This document shows positions 1 through 11,228 of a DNA stretch of 37,982 nt, piece after piece (position 1 is the stretch's first letter; each line of letters opens with the position of its first letter). Both the position numbers and the translations under genes were made by a program. The stretch comes from Tieghemiomyces parasiticus (lineage: Eukaryota > Kickxellomycota > Dimargaritomycetes > Dimargaritales > Dimargaritaceae). Location: assembly GCA_027575765.1 (NCBI GenBank), contig JANBPT010000403.1, forward strand, positions 1-37,982, written 5' to 3'. The notes under the pieces are model-generated. The model was not told where the DNA came from and did not search any database. It saw only the letters and a list, made by a program, of their open reading frames with translations.

Positions 1-596
1 TGTGATTCAAGGGTGGTTGACATCAGTTATTATTCTGTGTGGTTCTTACAAGGCACCAACCTGTGTGTACCCAAAGCAGATGATCCACCATGTGCCTTAG
101 GAAAATCCCCATAAGGCTCTCCAGCTCATACTGTGATAGACATTTAAAGTGGAATGGAAAAGTCAGTCTAGAGGGGTTGGCAAGAGGGCTGGGTAGTGCA
201 TAGCATGTGCTTGATGTAGAAACAGCTATTGATTTTGCACTTGTATTTTTGGTTTCTGCACCTGGGGCCACTTTACTTGAAGCTTCTGTGTGCCCCTGTC
301 TGAAGCACAGGCTAGTGGTCCATGCTAGGGAGGACTGTGACATTGACAGCCAGCTTGGGGAGAGTATGGAGTAGGTGGCTGTGCATTTCTGGGTTGTTGT
401 CCTGGTGGCCAATTGGCTGTCCTGTAAATAGACAGTCCAATTGGGGATTGACATGGCCTTGTTTTTTTTCTGGTGACCAGGGAGGGGCATCAAGCCTCTG
501 CTGTATCTTTTGCTTTTTCATTGGAACCTTACTCTATTTCTTTTTTCCAACTGGAGTAGGTGCACCTCTTCTCCATCACAATACACACACACACAC

Positions 597-633
<37 letters not shown>

Positions 634-2300
634 GCTTTGGAGTGTCTTATCCATTGGCATATGGATACTGATTTTATTGGCTGGGTTCCATAGCGTAATA
701 ATTGCAAAGTCCCAGTCTATTGTTCTTGAGAGACCATTGTGCTGGACACAACAGCCCTGCAGTTGTTGTCCTGAGTTGATAAGTACCCAGCCATTGGCAA
801 AAATAATGTCTTTTTGCTAGGGCATTACCCTTGGATTATTTATAGTGGAAACCCTGTCAAGTTTGAACTAGAAGATTGATTTCCCTGCCCTGCCTCTGGA
901 CATTATTATCTGGGTTTCCCCTAGCTTTGTGCCCTTTCTAGCCTGTAATATAATGGCCAAGTGTATTTTATAGATTGAGGGATCAAGTAAAGAAATGCCT
1001 GAGGTGGTGAATTACAAGACAAGATTGGGTAGGCAGTGAGGTGAGGTAAATAATCAAGATGCATGGGAAAGGAAATGTTGAAAAGATCACCAATTTTCTA
1101 GACCTTTCATTCCCTTGGGCCAATGACATGCCCCTCCAGAGCCTTATTTCACTTTGAGAGGTTCCACAACCTTCAAACTAGTATCAATAAACACTGATGC
1201 TACCCACCTGGGTTAGCTCCTCAGTCCAGCCACGTCTTCTCATTTCAACAACAGACAGATCTCAGATTGATCTGCAAAAGGAGGGGTAACTGTCCTCAAT
1301 CAAGAATTCTTGGGACTGGGAGTTGGTTGCTATCAGTGTGCTTGGCTATGGAAGTGACTACTGCCCTGTGATTATCTTGGGCTAGCTGCTACTGTGACAA
1401 CTACAGGGCTTGGTCACGGATTTAGTGAGCTGTGTAGGGCAGGGGGAAGGATAAACTTAGCAATCCATAGATTAAAGGCATAGCCATTGCTTGGATGTGG
1501 ACACTGCTGGAGTGGGCCACCTAATTGTAAACCCCTTCCTCTACCTATGTATCCTTGTACTGTGTATAATCAGTTACTCCCCAGATGTATGTTAAACCTG
1601 TAGTGCTGCCTAAGGCTAACCATCTGTGTCTGTAGCTTTGACCCTAGCAATGCTGAGCACCATACAGAGTCAGGGCCATAGGCTGTGGTAAACACTTTGG
1701 TTTGGTTCAGATTGTCATGGGACAGTTGGAGGCGGAGATGATGGGTTTTATTCTTTCTTTTTTCTCACCTTTTCCCAGCCATCCGTGGATATTAACAATA
1801 CACCAATTATAATTAGGACCGGCTCAACTCTAACCCCTACTTTTGCTCTGGTACACTCCATTCCCAAATGTGAATACAGCACTTTTATTAAAAGAGAGTG
1901 GGGAAACAGAGGAATGAAATAAATGGAGAACAAAGACTAGACTTGGGTCTGCCACTGTAGCCGGCTGGTATGGTGAGTGCACCCATCCAATGAGCAACAC
2001 ATCCATCACACTACCCTCTCTCTTCTCTCTAGAGCAGATGGAGGGGTTGCCAGTGAGCCAGCTACCCATGGAAGCATGGCATGCCTTGCGGCTGTACTGT
2101 GAAGCTTAGCCAAATATGATACAAAAGGAAAAACAAAAAAATCCATAGGGACAGTCTATAGGGGTGACAACAGTGAGGGACAAGTGCAAGGTGCTTGCCA
2201 CAAGGGACCTGTATAGTAGGGGGCTGCTGTTGCCATTAGCTGGGCTCCGGGAGGAGGGAATGAAGAGATTAGGGGCTGCATAGACCAGGCCTGAGGACTA
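1..2300. other. CpG-depleted, gene-poor stretch
   Basis: No convincing gene is seen. Open frames here are short, start at non-ATG codons or are simple-sequence translations. The stretch is remarkable for lacking CpG: none occurs before about position 695 and only about ten by 2300, while TpG and CpA are abundant. It contains an AC/TC compound microsatellite at 582-629. The same depletion continues through the gene at 2522 to about 3570. Confidence 0.7.
582..629. repeat. (AC)n-(TC)n compound microsatellite
   Basis: About nine AC units run directly into about fifteen TC units. This simple-sequence repeat explains the HTHTHTH-LSLSLSL stretches in the overlapping translations, which are therefore not real proteins. 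Confidence 0.95.
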
Positions 2301-2311
2301 GTGGGACCCCA

Positions 2312-2318
2312 TATAAAT
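2312..2318 (+). promoter_or_regulatory. TATA box of the 2522 secreted-protein gene
   Basis: TATAAAT lies inside the 12-mer CCCATATAAATA, about 205 bases before the proposed ATG. The identical 12-mer lies about 225 bases before the alpha/beta hydrolase ATG at 23657. This supports real transcription of the downstream gene. Confidence 0.5.
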
Positions 2319-2521
2319 ACCCCAACCAGTTCCCGTCCAAGTCTATCACACATCATCAGCCCATTGCAACTACAGTGCACTAGCCCAGCTTTCCCTTTGA
2401 CCTAGTCCAAGCCCCCCTCAGCTGTGTGGTGACTATTACCTGTAGATTCTCCAGTGTACACCGGTCCCGCCATAATCTCCAATGTCTGTCCCCTGTTGCC
2501 ACTGTTGACTACTTGACAACC

Positions 2522-3027
2522 ATGGTGTGCCCCATCCTTGTTGTGGCCCTGGTTGCCACCCAAACTGCCTGGACCCAACTCAACCAATTAGCCCCCGTAG
2601 GCACAGTATTGACAGTTTTGGATCACCTGTCCTCAAGGCCTATGATAACAATGCACAGGTCCCCTTGACCAAAGCCAAGTTCCCCCGGATCTCCAAGTAC
2701 AATTTGGTTGTCTGCTGCAATGCTAACTTGGGCAATGATGAATACAACCAAGCTATTGATTCCATTGAGAAGGTGAACAATACAACAGCACAAGACTATT
2801 GCTGGGGCTCAGAACAGGCCGTTTTGCAAGACAAGAATGAGGGCAACAACTGTGAGTCTCTTGTAGATCTGGAGAAACGTAGAGGTGGTGGTCATGGTTG
2901 TGGTGGTGGGGGCCGTGGTTGTAGCCATAGTAGTTGTAAGAAATTGGACAGGAATTACGGAGCCTTCATCCTTGGGTTTTACAAATACCTTGACCCCTCT
3001 AATGGGAAGCCTTACGCTGAAATCTAG
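2522..3027 (+). CDS. Putative secreted Cys/Gly-rich protein, one tiny intron
   Basis: Not recognised. An ATG at 2522 opens a frame with a typical signal peptide (about residues 1-18, core ILVVALVATQTAW). The body of the protein lies in another frame. A 41-nt intron, 2597-2637 (GTAGGC to CTCAAG), joins them in phase 0, giving exons 2522-2596 and 2638-3027 and a 154-residue protein. The mature part has seven Cys (51, 52, 80, 97, 113, 120, 125). It also has a Kex2-like KRR at 105-107 followed by a run of Gly/His/Cys, and a charged C-terminus. The intron is very short; a donor at 2606 would keep the same frame. A simple frameshifted pseudogene is the main alternative. The coding part retains slightly more CpG than its flanks, as expected under selection. 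A TATA box lies about 205 bases upstream. Confidence 0.5.
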
Positions 3028-5017
3028 TAGCCCAACACGCTGCTCCCCTCCAACCCTTCATTTGTCTTTACCACCGCTTCCTCCTGTCATCCATTTAGCA
3101 TCCCAGAGAGCTTGGCCTTCGTTTTTTGTTTCTGATGGTATGTTTGTCTCTTTCAGGTTGGTCTTTTTTATTTTTAGTAAAGTTACATTTTTTATTTCCA
3201 AATACCTGGTGTGGCAGGCGTAAACTTACCAATAATAAGAACTAGTGTTAAACTCAAACTGGAGGCAGAGTTGATTTGATTGATGACTTTTGTTATATTG
3301 AATAGCAACTTGTAGGTCTTTTATACTAGTACAATGCCTGGTATCATTAGTAGTAACTATTTAGACTAGTGTGGTACCCCAAACCAATGATCCAATCAGT
3401 TGTGACCCCACACTGGCAACTCCTTTATCACCGCCCTCTTTATCACTAGTACACCCCTTCCTCCTCCTCACTTATTAGAATATCCCCCTGGCTACCTTTC
3501 TTTCCCTAGTTGCGTATTCACCTCTCTTGGACTTGGCACCCACCCAAAAAGTGCCCTATGGTTTTAAGGTCTGTCTGACCTGTACGGCGACCCTAATGAA
3601 AGAGGCGGGCCATCTTTCATTATAAAAGGCAGTCAGCACACCTCATAATAAACGACAGTAAAAACCCACACAATCTTGTTAAAATCATTTTACCTTAAGT
3701 CGTTCCGTTTTTTATTTCATCTTTTTCCTCTTCTCGGGCTAATTAGCCACTAAGTTTCCTCTAGGGTCGTTCATCCTACGACAACTAGGCTAGGAAAGCT
3801 AGGGTGATAAGTCGCAGCGGGGCTGGGCACCAACTGGAAGAGGAGGGACGGCTAGGTAGCCACTAGATCAGGAATAAATGAAATAAAGAAGAAAAGGCCC
3901 TAAAAAGATAGAAAGTGGAACCCGGTTTAGAGAATGAAGTGATGGGAGGGTTGGATCACTGTGAGGATACGAAGGTAGACTTTTCGTTAATCAGTTGCTA
4001 TAAGGCGCAGCCACCAAGGTTGAGTGGCACCGCCTGGGACGGAATTGGCAATAGGCTAGTCTCACTTAAGATGTAGATTAGGGGGAGGGTGGGGTTTTAG
4101 GCTGCAACACTTACCATATCAGTCCATTTGACCATCATCGCTACGAACCTAGGACTTTACGATTAAAGACGCTCTATACCAAGGCCCAAGGGAGACCCAA
4201 CCCAACAAGTATAATTCATTAGTCCAGAGGTGCCAGTTAATAGCAGCCGTCGAGCCTAGACCAATGAAAGGCCTAATTTACTGCCTTGCCCCAATGGCTA
4301 GTGACTTCTTACGTAGTGAATAGAGCCTACTGACGACGCTGACCCATGGGGTCTGTCGCGAAGGGATTGGGTCATCAAGTTCCGAGATATCTTCATGCAG
4401 CTGTTCACTATAGCATAGGGGGTCGACTCTCGGCCGTTTTCCATGCCACCGTGGCTTCCGTCAATTACCCCTTCAACGAATCACTGGATTGAAAATTAGC
4501 GAATAGATTACAACGGCCATTACATCATGTTCATCTCTAACCTCCTACTATAATGCTTAGGGGCACTCTCTATAGAAGGCTGATCGATATCGTTAATGAA
4601 TAAGCTCCAATTATCATGACCACGGCAGGTTCACCCTGCCAAGAAAGTTACATGAGCGGCCAGCGCCACATAATTGAAGCTGCTATTGAGTAAATGTAAT
4701 GGAGGCTGACGTTCGCTATCCTTGACACCCAGGAGTGATGGTGATACCGGCTAAGAAATGGCCAGGGGTTGGCTGAGTCAGACTGACACTTGACATGAGA
4801 GGTTTATTTTGCTGGTAAATGCAGGCGGACTTATTGTACAGGGAAGATCACTGGATCAAGAATGTCTCGATCGATAGAGCCGAGTAGGAGAAGAGCAATA
4901 ATGAGCGTTGCTTGTCGCATCGAGAGAATGCAGAACAAAGACGTAAAGCGAAAAATAGAGGCGCTGTTCATGGTGAAAAGGGCGGCCCTTCAGGGTTCTA
5001 AAAGTAAATCTGTGCCA
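3028..5017. other. Intergenic; composition boundary and possible LTR-like end
   Basis: No gene is seen. CpG returns to normal frequency at about 3570-3600. At 3618-3720 a TATAAAA, an AATAAA and T-rich sequence follow each other closely, as in the R/U5 part of an LTR, but no second copy is visible in the window. A perfect 12-base palindrome GGCTAATTAGCC lies at 3737-3748. The open frame from 4862 on the plus strand mostly opposes the better-supported minus-strand gene and is not called. Confidence 0.4.
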
Positions 5018-5470
5018 TCACATGGCCACTTGTGGGGTCATGGAGAGCTTGATGGTCACGTTGCGACTGCGTTCGTCAATCAGATCGTCAAAGGAGATGG
5101 GTCCAACTTGCTTAACTGGGGTAAGGGAGGGACTCCCGGCGACTGAGATGAGTTTCGTAGGGGTAAAGACGTGAGAATCGTCGCCTGGACCGGTGGTCCG
5201 GTTGGTCGGGGACTGGAACCGGCGCGGAAGAGAAAGGGTGCGGAGGTCGGAGGTGGACGACGCGGCGATAGCGTTACAGCACGTCCGGGGCAGGGCCGAG
5301 AGGCTGGCGGGCTCTCCGGCGTACGAAGGGCGTGATTCAAGTGGGTATGAGATGTGGTAGGGAAGGAGGGAACCACCGCGCTTGCTCGGCTGAGACTTGC
5401 GTACGAGGAGGCGGACGAGGAAGTGGGACTTTTTGGGCTCGGTAGCGGGGCCAATGGTGGTTTGGGCCAT
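5018..5470 (-). CDS. Hypothetical protein, 150 aa, GC3-rich
   Basis: Not recognised. An ATG at 5470 starts a 150-codon frame ending in TGA, within a local GC peak. Third positions are predominantly G or C, as in the surely real genes at 23-30 kb, which is the main reason for calling it. The N-terminal 35 residues are basic (KKSHFLVRLLVRK). The middle is Ser/Thr/Pro-rich and probably disordered. The C-terminus (about 122-150) looks folded and ordered, with PISFDDLIDERSRNVTIKL. No signal peptide or membrane segment is seen. A pyrimidine tract ending in CTTTGCAG lies just upstream of the ATG, so an additional 5' exon is possible. The overlapping opposite-strand frame is treated as a shadow. Confidence 0.55.
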   Translation of the reverse strand: MAQTTIGPATEPKKSHFLVRLLVRKSQPSKRGGSLLPYHISYPLESRPSYAGEPASLSALPRTCCNAIAASSTSDLRTLSLPRRFQSPTNRTTGPGDDSHVFTPTKLISVAGSPSLTPVKQVGPISFDDLIDERSRNVTIKLSMTPQVAM

Positions 5471-6755
5471 TATGTTGAAGGGGCTGCAAAGAAAGGTGGC
5501 GAAACGTGGCTGGTGGGTCTAAAAAAACAATGTGCCGATCAAAGTCAGCGATCTAACTGTTGCCTATAAATGAAAGAGCGAAAAGCGAAAGATGTTGCGC
5601 GTAGGTGTTCAATGATGCCAGAGTTAACCGACAAAGTGGGGAGGAAAGAAGCTACAGAATGGGGTGGAAATGATTGAAGTGACAACAATATGGTCTATAA
5701 CACAAAGTATGGTCTAATAGATGCAGATGCGGGATAAGAAAGGGGGGACTAAGTCATAACTACTAGACAGAGAGCAAGTGGAAAGATGCGACAAGGGTGC
5801 GTAGTACGAGATGCAGAGCGGCCGGCGGCTACTTATAAGGCCAAGAAAGACACAAAAAAGATAAGAAGCAGTACCAGTGGAGGACGGGGCGTTAGATACC
5901 GCGTGGTATTCAGAGACCCGGGTGAATGGATGAAGCCAGCGCCAGGCGAATCGGCAGGGCGGCCTGCGGAGAAGGTTCGTGGTCGGCAACGTAATGCCGC
6001 TGGCGAATGTGTGGCGAGGGGAGCGGTAGAGAAAACGCGGCTGCCCCGTGAGCGTAGGCGTGATCTGGGGACGCAGGGGAACGCAGACAATTGAATAGTG
6101 GGGCAAATGGAGGCGCGGCAGGTACCGATTGCAACTAAGAATAGTAGAACAACGTTGTGGACGGGTGCGCAGTGCGGGTGTGGAGCACCTCCAATGTGAA
6201 AAGACAGCTATGGGGAGCCGATTCGCAGTCGACGTAATTCGAATGCCGGCAAGGTGTGAAAGAGGAGGGCAGAGGCGTCGCTCGGTACGCTGGGTAGACG
6301 CAGGAGGGCAGGGTCGGAAGCGGCCACAGCTCACTAGGCGAGTTAAATTTAACTTTTGTTGGGGCTGGCTCTGTCGGCGACCAGCGTGAATGAGCGGAGG
6401 ACACAATACGAGAAGGAAGCGACGGTGGCGGAGTCGTCAGTGGTAGACGGGGCTGATATGAAAGGAGGACGGGGCGGTTGTTGCAGCCCCCACAGAAAGA
6501 GGCCATGTTGTATTATATATATCAATGCTCGCCGATCACGCCACATAAATGATCGCCGCGCTTTGAGTCGTAATATGAGGGAGAGACGATGAGGGGCCAG
6601 CAAAGAGAGGCGATTCGGTAGATCGGAATGGGGAGCGCTCCCGCTCCTCGCGTCCGGCCCCTTGGTCACACCAGTATCCTTTTCGGGCGTACCGACCCGC
6701 TCGTCACCGATCCTTTTTTTTACCCGCTCTCGCTGTCGCCACCAGGCCCCTCACC
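5471..6755. other. GC-rich region without a supportable gene
   Basis: Long frames are open on both strands because the region is GC-rich, but none has a good ATG with coding-like composition. Their translations are dominated by Pro, Ser and Arg. The best of them, a minus-strand ATG frame at 6135-6506, begins 10 bases from a TATATATA and could be a gene. More probably the TATA at 6512-6521 serves the plus-strand gene at 6756. The region may also hold an upstream exon of the 5018-5470 gene. Confidence 0.4.
6512..6521 (+). promoter_or_regulatory. TATA-like element upstream of 6756 gene
   Basis: A TATATATA run lies about 240 bases before the ATG at 6756, the spacing seen for other genes in this window. 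The motif is nearly symmetric, so its direction is not certain. Confidence 0.3.
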
Positions 6756-7049
6756 ATGATTTTACAGTCAGGTCTCCACTCTCTGCCTCATTTTCTTCGG
6801 CGGCCCTTGCCTAGCACACAGGTCCCGGTCCGTCGGAATTCGAGGTTTCCTTCGCATCTTTCACGCCAGCCGCCTCTGTTACGACGGTGCCTGGCCGTCC
6901 CTTCTACTCGCAAGTCTTTGGAAGACCCTACGGAAAGCCTACGGCAGCTCTACCGGCACCATGCAGAGTCGCAGCTACGGCCTCACCAAATATCTGAGTT
7001 GAAGGGAGGGCACAGGTGTGACGTAGACACGACGAAGGGGAACACCTAG
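6756..7049 (+). CDS. Hypothetical protein with mitochondrial-type leader (possibly first exon)
   Basis: Not recognised. An ATG in good context (CTCACCATG) starts a 97-codon frame. The first 50 or so residues contain many Arg, Ser, Leu and Pro and no Asp or Glu, as in a mitochondrial targeting presequence. This is followed by a charged helix-like stretch (about 52-80: KSLEDPTESLRQLYRHH). The last 14 residues (HRCDVDTTKGNT) look non-coding, so the true protein may continue through an intron with a donor near 6990-7020. No acceptor could be assigned. An LYR tripeptide occurs in the helix, but the pattern is too weak to claim the LYR family. Confidence 0.35.
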   Translation: MILQSGLHSLPHFLRRPLPSTQVPVRRNSRFPSHLSRQPPLLRRCLAVPSTRKSLEDPTESLRQLYRHHAESQLRPHQISELKGGHRCDVDTTKGNT

Positions 7050-8942
7050 CACCAGCGACAATGTGCAATATTTTCACGGAGGGACTGGGCTAGGGCGCGC
7101 ACGTACAGCCCAAGTAGGGAGTCCGCAGAAGTGCTGGGTCATCAGCTGGGCAAGACGGGCTGCTATTGCCCCACCAATCTGCGGGCACGGCACTGGCGTT
7201 GTCGGTGACGATGCCATGTGCGTCCCAGCAGGCCATGGGTCACTGCCCTTATCAGTGTGGCGTCTTATGCTGACGGTTACTGCCCACGCCGACCATTGTC
7301 CCGTGATCTGGGCGGGTGGTCCCAATCGGTTGACTAATTCGAGAATTACGCGGCTCCTACATTGTTTGAATTAGGAAGGTTGTCTCACTGCGGCCTGCTG
7401 ACTGCGCGGCGGTGTCGTGTGGCCCGCGGCCATGCCGTTCGTCCTCGCCTTTCACCTGCTGGCAATCGGGTGTACCTGGTGCTCAGCGTGGAGGCTGGTC
7501 TGTTCGGTAGCAATCGAGTAGCCACCACCGTAACAACATCCCTACTTTTATTGTTCACGCCGGCACGATGCTTACAGCTCAAGGTCTCACTAAAAATGCT
7601 GCAGCTCTACGACAGCCTATTGTACAGTAGATGCAGATTAGACAACCTCTCATCCTTGCCAAGTACCACCAGCCTGCCAAGCCTTGGCACACTTCAGGTG
7701 TAACGGGGAGAGTGAGAAAGGTACATAGGCCGTCCAATACGCGTCGGCACGAGTGGAACCCAGTCGATGCAATGGAATAGGCACCCTCCCCCGATCGCGG
7801 AACCACAGCCTACATACTATACTACTAATTAGAGCAAATTAGATCCATGACCGGTACGCCGCCCTTGTAGACCTCGCGAGGATTTAATTATCGGATAGTT
7901 GACAGTGTCCCTAAATCTACGCATCCCAGGCCTCGTCATCACATCTACCGCCACCCGAAGTTTTTGCCGGCCACACCCCGTCGAGCTTCAATCCTCGGCC
8001 CCCGTCTAGTTGCCTAGCCTGTCAATAACTAAAACCGCAGATAGCCAACTGGCCTCTCCCCTACCTGTAATATGCCTGTGCTGGCGTAGGTGCCTGCGCT
8101 TTAGTAATTGGTCTAGGGTGTGTATGGCGGACACATCAACACTAATAGCTTCGGTCGTCTATTCCCGCACTCACCTTTTTGAGGTAGCATCCACCATGCG
8201 CCGCACCTAAGCAAGAGCCACAGGCTCTGCTAAATGCGTCCGAAAAAGAAGGTGACAGCAACGGAACTGGGAGTAAGCCCACCTCTAAACGACTAGACCA
8301 AGAAGACTGAAACCATTTCGCTCAAAAAGGGATGGTGGTAGGACCCCAAAACCAGTGGCATTCTAGACATTGCCCATCGAGTCTATCCAGCCACATTACT
8401 CTACAGCCAGCATAGTTCTTGGCCGCTAGTCCCTAGTCTATCCTAACACTCCTAAAGTAGCCTCACAATAACCAATGGGCGCTATATCTAGCTCCAATTC
8501 CCGTGATCCCTTCGGGGGTTGAGGGATCTATATCCAATCTGACCGCTTTATTAGGCGCTTTCTCTTCGACATGGCTCACCCCGTCACTATCCCGTAAACG
8601 ACCAGTCTGCAATCAGGACATGAGTAACCAGCGTCAGCCATGATTCACTTGCCAGCGAATCATAAATTGGCTGCTATGAGAGCAGGCCCGATTGGGTACC
8701 TATGCCTGACAGCGCGCTTTGAAATGTGACTGGAGTTGTCCAAGGGCCTCGCGGACAAACCAATCATACGGGCTCGGTGAGTTACTGAAAAGGTCCGCAA
8801 TACGGTGCATGAGCGCCCGTAACTCCTCCCTCGCCAGCCCACCTACGACGCGCTTCGGGGAGATGAGGCTCTCCAGCAGCTCGAGCTCCAACGGCTCGGC
8901 AAGGCCGTGATCCTGGCCGTAAGGCCTCTGGATGCGACAGCG
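7050..8942. other. Intergenic, no gene seen
   Basis: Open frames are short and non-conserved in character. A 7-bp stem inverted repeat (GATCCCT/AGGGATC, 8505-8511 and 8522-8528) is the only structure noted. The right-hand end is the 3' flank of secreted gene A. Confidence 0.5.
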
Positions 8943-10061
8943 CTAGTCGTGGGCCATGATTGTTCGGTAGGCCTGGATGGCCCTGCTAATATCGCTGGCC
9001 TTCCCAAACCGGACCATGAATTCCAGACGCATCCAAGCCGCGTGAAATTCAAGGACTCCCCATTCGTGGGGTATCTGATTGGGGCTGGCCAGAATCAGAT
9101 CAACGAGGTCATCATTGTCAAACGGCAGCTGGTCGGGAGTGGGTCCTAGGTCGACACTGGGTGATACAGGCCTCTTATGAGTTGGGTGCTGCCCCTCTCT
9201 TTCGGACGACGGCGACTGCTGGGCAAGTTTCCGCTCGAGACCAGACTGCCCGTAGGTCATATGGATCAGGTATTTGTCAACCAAAGAAATCGCCTCGGTC
9301 GCGCGGGCTCGGCAGGGAGATCGCGGATCGTCCTTAATCCCCTCCAAAGTAGCTCTTAGCATCTGTGCCTCCTTGTAGGTCTTCGAACGGAGGTACTCCT
9401 GATCGAAACGGATGCGGTTGAGGAGCTTGATCTCTGCCACTGTGATGACATCAAGCGCGCCACGATGAGTGTCCGTGGGGGCCAAAACATCCGCAGTATC
9501 GCCTGGGGACATTGGCTTAGCCCAGCTGGATGGCACACTGGGTTCCGACCTGCTGGGATCCTTAGTGACTGGGTCCTCCATTAGAGCCTTCTCATTGAAT
9601 GCATGGCTCGACGACTGCAGTTCAAGTGCCGGCTCTTCCAGCCCGTCGATAGATTCAGCCAGGGGTGAAAGCATACTGACTGGGGAGGGCAAGCTGGACG
9701 AAGTGGCCAGGTCAAGCACCACGGGTTGCTCGGCATGCGGCGGAGGCACGAGTGGGACAGAGTTTGCATGGACCTGGGCGTTCGACTCCTCAGTCGGCGC
9801 TTGGACCGAAAAATTCTCGTGAATTTCTGTGAGTCTCGCCGCCTTACGCTGCCGGTAGGCACTCGTGAAGGGTACTCTCTTTAGAAAACGGTCGCGGAGG
9901 CGGCCTCGGGGGGTTGTTGCTGGTTCATCGTAACTACTGCCGCGGACAACGGGTGACACTGTGATAGCATGTGGCTGTTGACCAGGGTAGTCGAATGCGG
10001 CGGCCGCACATAGTAGGCCAAAGAGGCATAGTACTGGGGCAAGTGACTGGTATACGCGCAT
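8943..10061 (-). CDS. Predicted secreted protein A (TSAY-QRK family)
   Basis: Not recognised outside this window. The ATG at 10061 (MRVYQ) is chosen because it places a classic signal peptide at residues 1-22; further upstream the frame has no ATG that improves this. Length is 372 aa, without introns. A basic block at 51-73 contains VPFTSAYRQRK (residues 63-73), matched by gene B at 53-63. Residues 85-230 are Ser/Pro/Ala-rich and probably disordered. Residues 235-300 and the last 60 or so are predicted helical (Leu/Ala/Arg heptads), again resembling B. The frame is clean despite its length, and the gene is the last of four same-strand secreted genes. A role as an exported protein or effector is inference only. 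Confidence 0.75.
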   Translation of the reverse strand: MRVYQSLAPVLCLFGLLCAAAAFDYPGQQPHAITVSPVVRGSSYDEPATTPRGRLRDRFLKRVPFTSAYRQRKAARLTEIHENFSVQAPTEESNAQVHANSVPLVPPPHAEQPVVLDLATSSSLPSPVSMLSPLAESIDGLEEPALELQSSSHAFNEKALMEDPVTKDPSRSEPSVPSSWAKPMSPGDTADVLAPTDTHRGALDVITVAEIKLLNRIRFDQEYLRSKTYKEAQMLRATLEGIKDDPRSPCRARATEAISLVDKYLIHMTYGQSGLERKLAQQSPSSEREGQHPTHKRPVSPSVDLGPTPDQLPFDNDDLVDLILASPNQIPHEWGVLEFHAAWMRLEFMVRFGKASDISRAIQAYRTIMAHD

Positions 10062-11228
10062 AACGGGATGCGTAAGGATGGAAGGCGGGGACCAGGGGAG
10101 GGGGGTCAGGTTGAAGCTAGGCGGTATGCTGAAGGTGATCAGCATGAGGATAGGTGGCGTGCGCCGGATACTTATGTTGAAGGACAACTATGGGTGGATG
10201 GGAAGGTCAGGGTTGGGTTGACACCCGTTTCTATAGTTCATTTGGCTAAGGGACTTGAAGGACGGAGCAGCGGTCGCTCTGTTCCTCATTAGGAACAAAC
10301 CGCCGTGCGATAGTGATACAGGCTTATCGGCGCCCAAAAAGGTGCACCATTGAGCTGAAAGAGTTGGTATCCATCACCGCTTCTCCTTCGACAGCTTTCG
10401 TCGCACAAGTGTAAGGCCATTCTTCGTAAGGCGCATGCTATTATTTAATATTGGGGGCGTTGACCTATTCATAGTTTAAGGGTCTACTCGGAAACCGCTC
10501 TCTCTCTTCCTAATACATATGGCCTGTCTAAAGCCGTATATCGGCTCTCCTACATTGCTTTAGGATTTGGCGGATATATCCGTACAGAAGCACTCTAGAT
10601 GTACTCCCATCAACTTGTGCTACCCGTGCACAAGGACAAGCGAGTTGGGCCTACTGGCGGACAGTACGGTCCGTCGATCTAACCCGCTGATGCCATCTCC
10701 ATGCCTGAACCGCCCAGTGTAAGCCTATCCGCTCTATAAATTGTAACGGCGGGTCACTGGGAACGGGGCGATATACCTATATTAATAAAGGCGCATGATT
10801 TACTAAATAAAACTCATTATTACTCGCTGGTGCCTTAACAGGTCGCGTCATCTGGTTGATTCGAGTAAGCGTTGGGAGTTAAATGGTGACCACGAAGCGA
10901 TACGACATAATCGAACTGCAGCTGGAATGCTCATCATTACCGCCCGCGCCTAAATTCCAAGTTTGGAGCCGCTGGGCACAAATAGGCACTGACACTTTAC
11001 CATCGGCGACGCCATCCAGCCGTCATCAACACCCCCAAATGCACCTGGGCTTTAAGAACCCGGAGCGGTCCATACCAAGGCTTCAAGGACTGCAATACAA
11101 GTCGGCGATTAACAAAACCTTGAACCGCCTAGCCATGATCTCAAACGGCGGGCACCCCGGCTGTCGAGGTGGAGGGGGGCGATGGTAGAGATCTAATCCG
11201 ACTGACTATTCGACGTCAAGTCAGCAGA
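10062..11228. other. Intergenic between secreted genes A and B
   Basis: It holds the 5' flank of gene A, which is pyrimidine-rich on the minus strand immediately before the ATG. Nothing else is convincing. The 101-codon plus-strand frame at 10883 has an ATG but no coding-like composition and is not called. Confidence 0.5.

Noticed and set aside
322..820. Plus-strand frames with HTHTHT and LSLSLS
   Set aside because: They translate the AC/TC microsatellite; no gene.
4862..5146. Plus-strand ATG frame of 94 codons
   Set aside because: It overlaps the GC3-rich minus-strand gene at 5018-5470 and has no signal or domain of its own.
5714..6669. Long overlapping frames on both strands
   Set aside because: GC-rich DNA keeps frames open; most start at GTG/TTG and read as Pro/Ser/Arg noise.
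6756..7049. LYR-motif protein
   Set aside because: Only the tripeptide LYR is seen; the flanking family residues are not recognisable.
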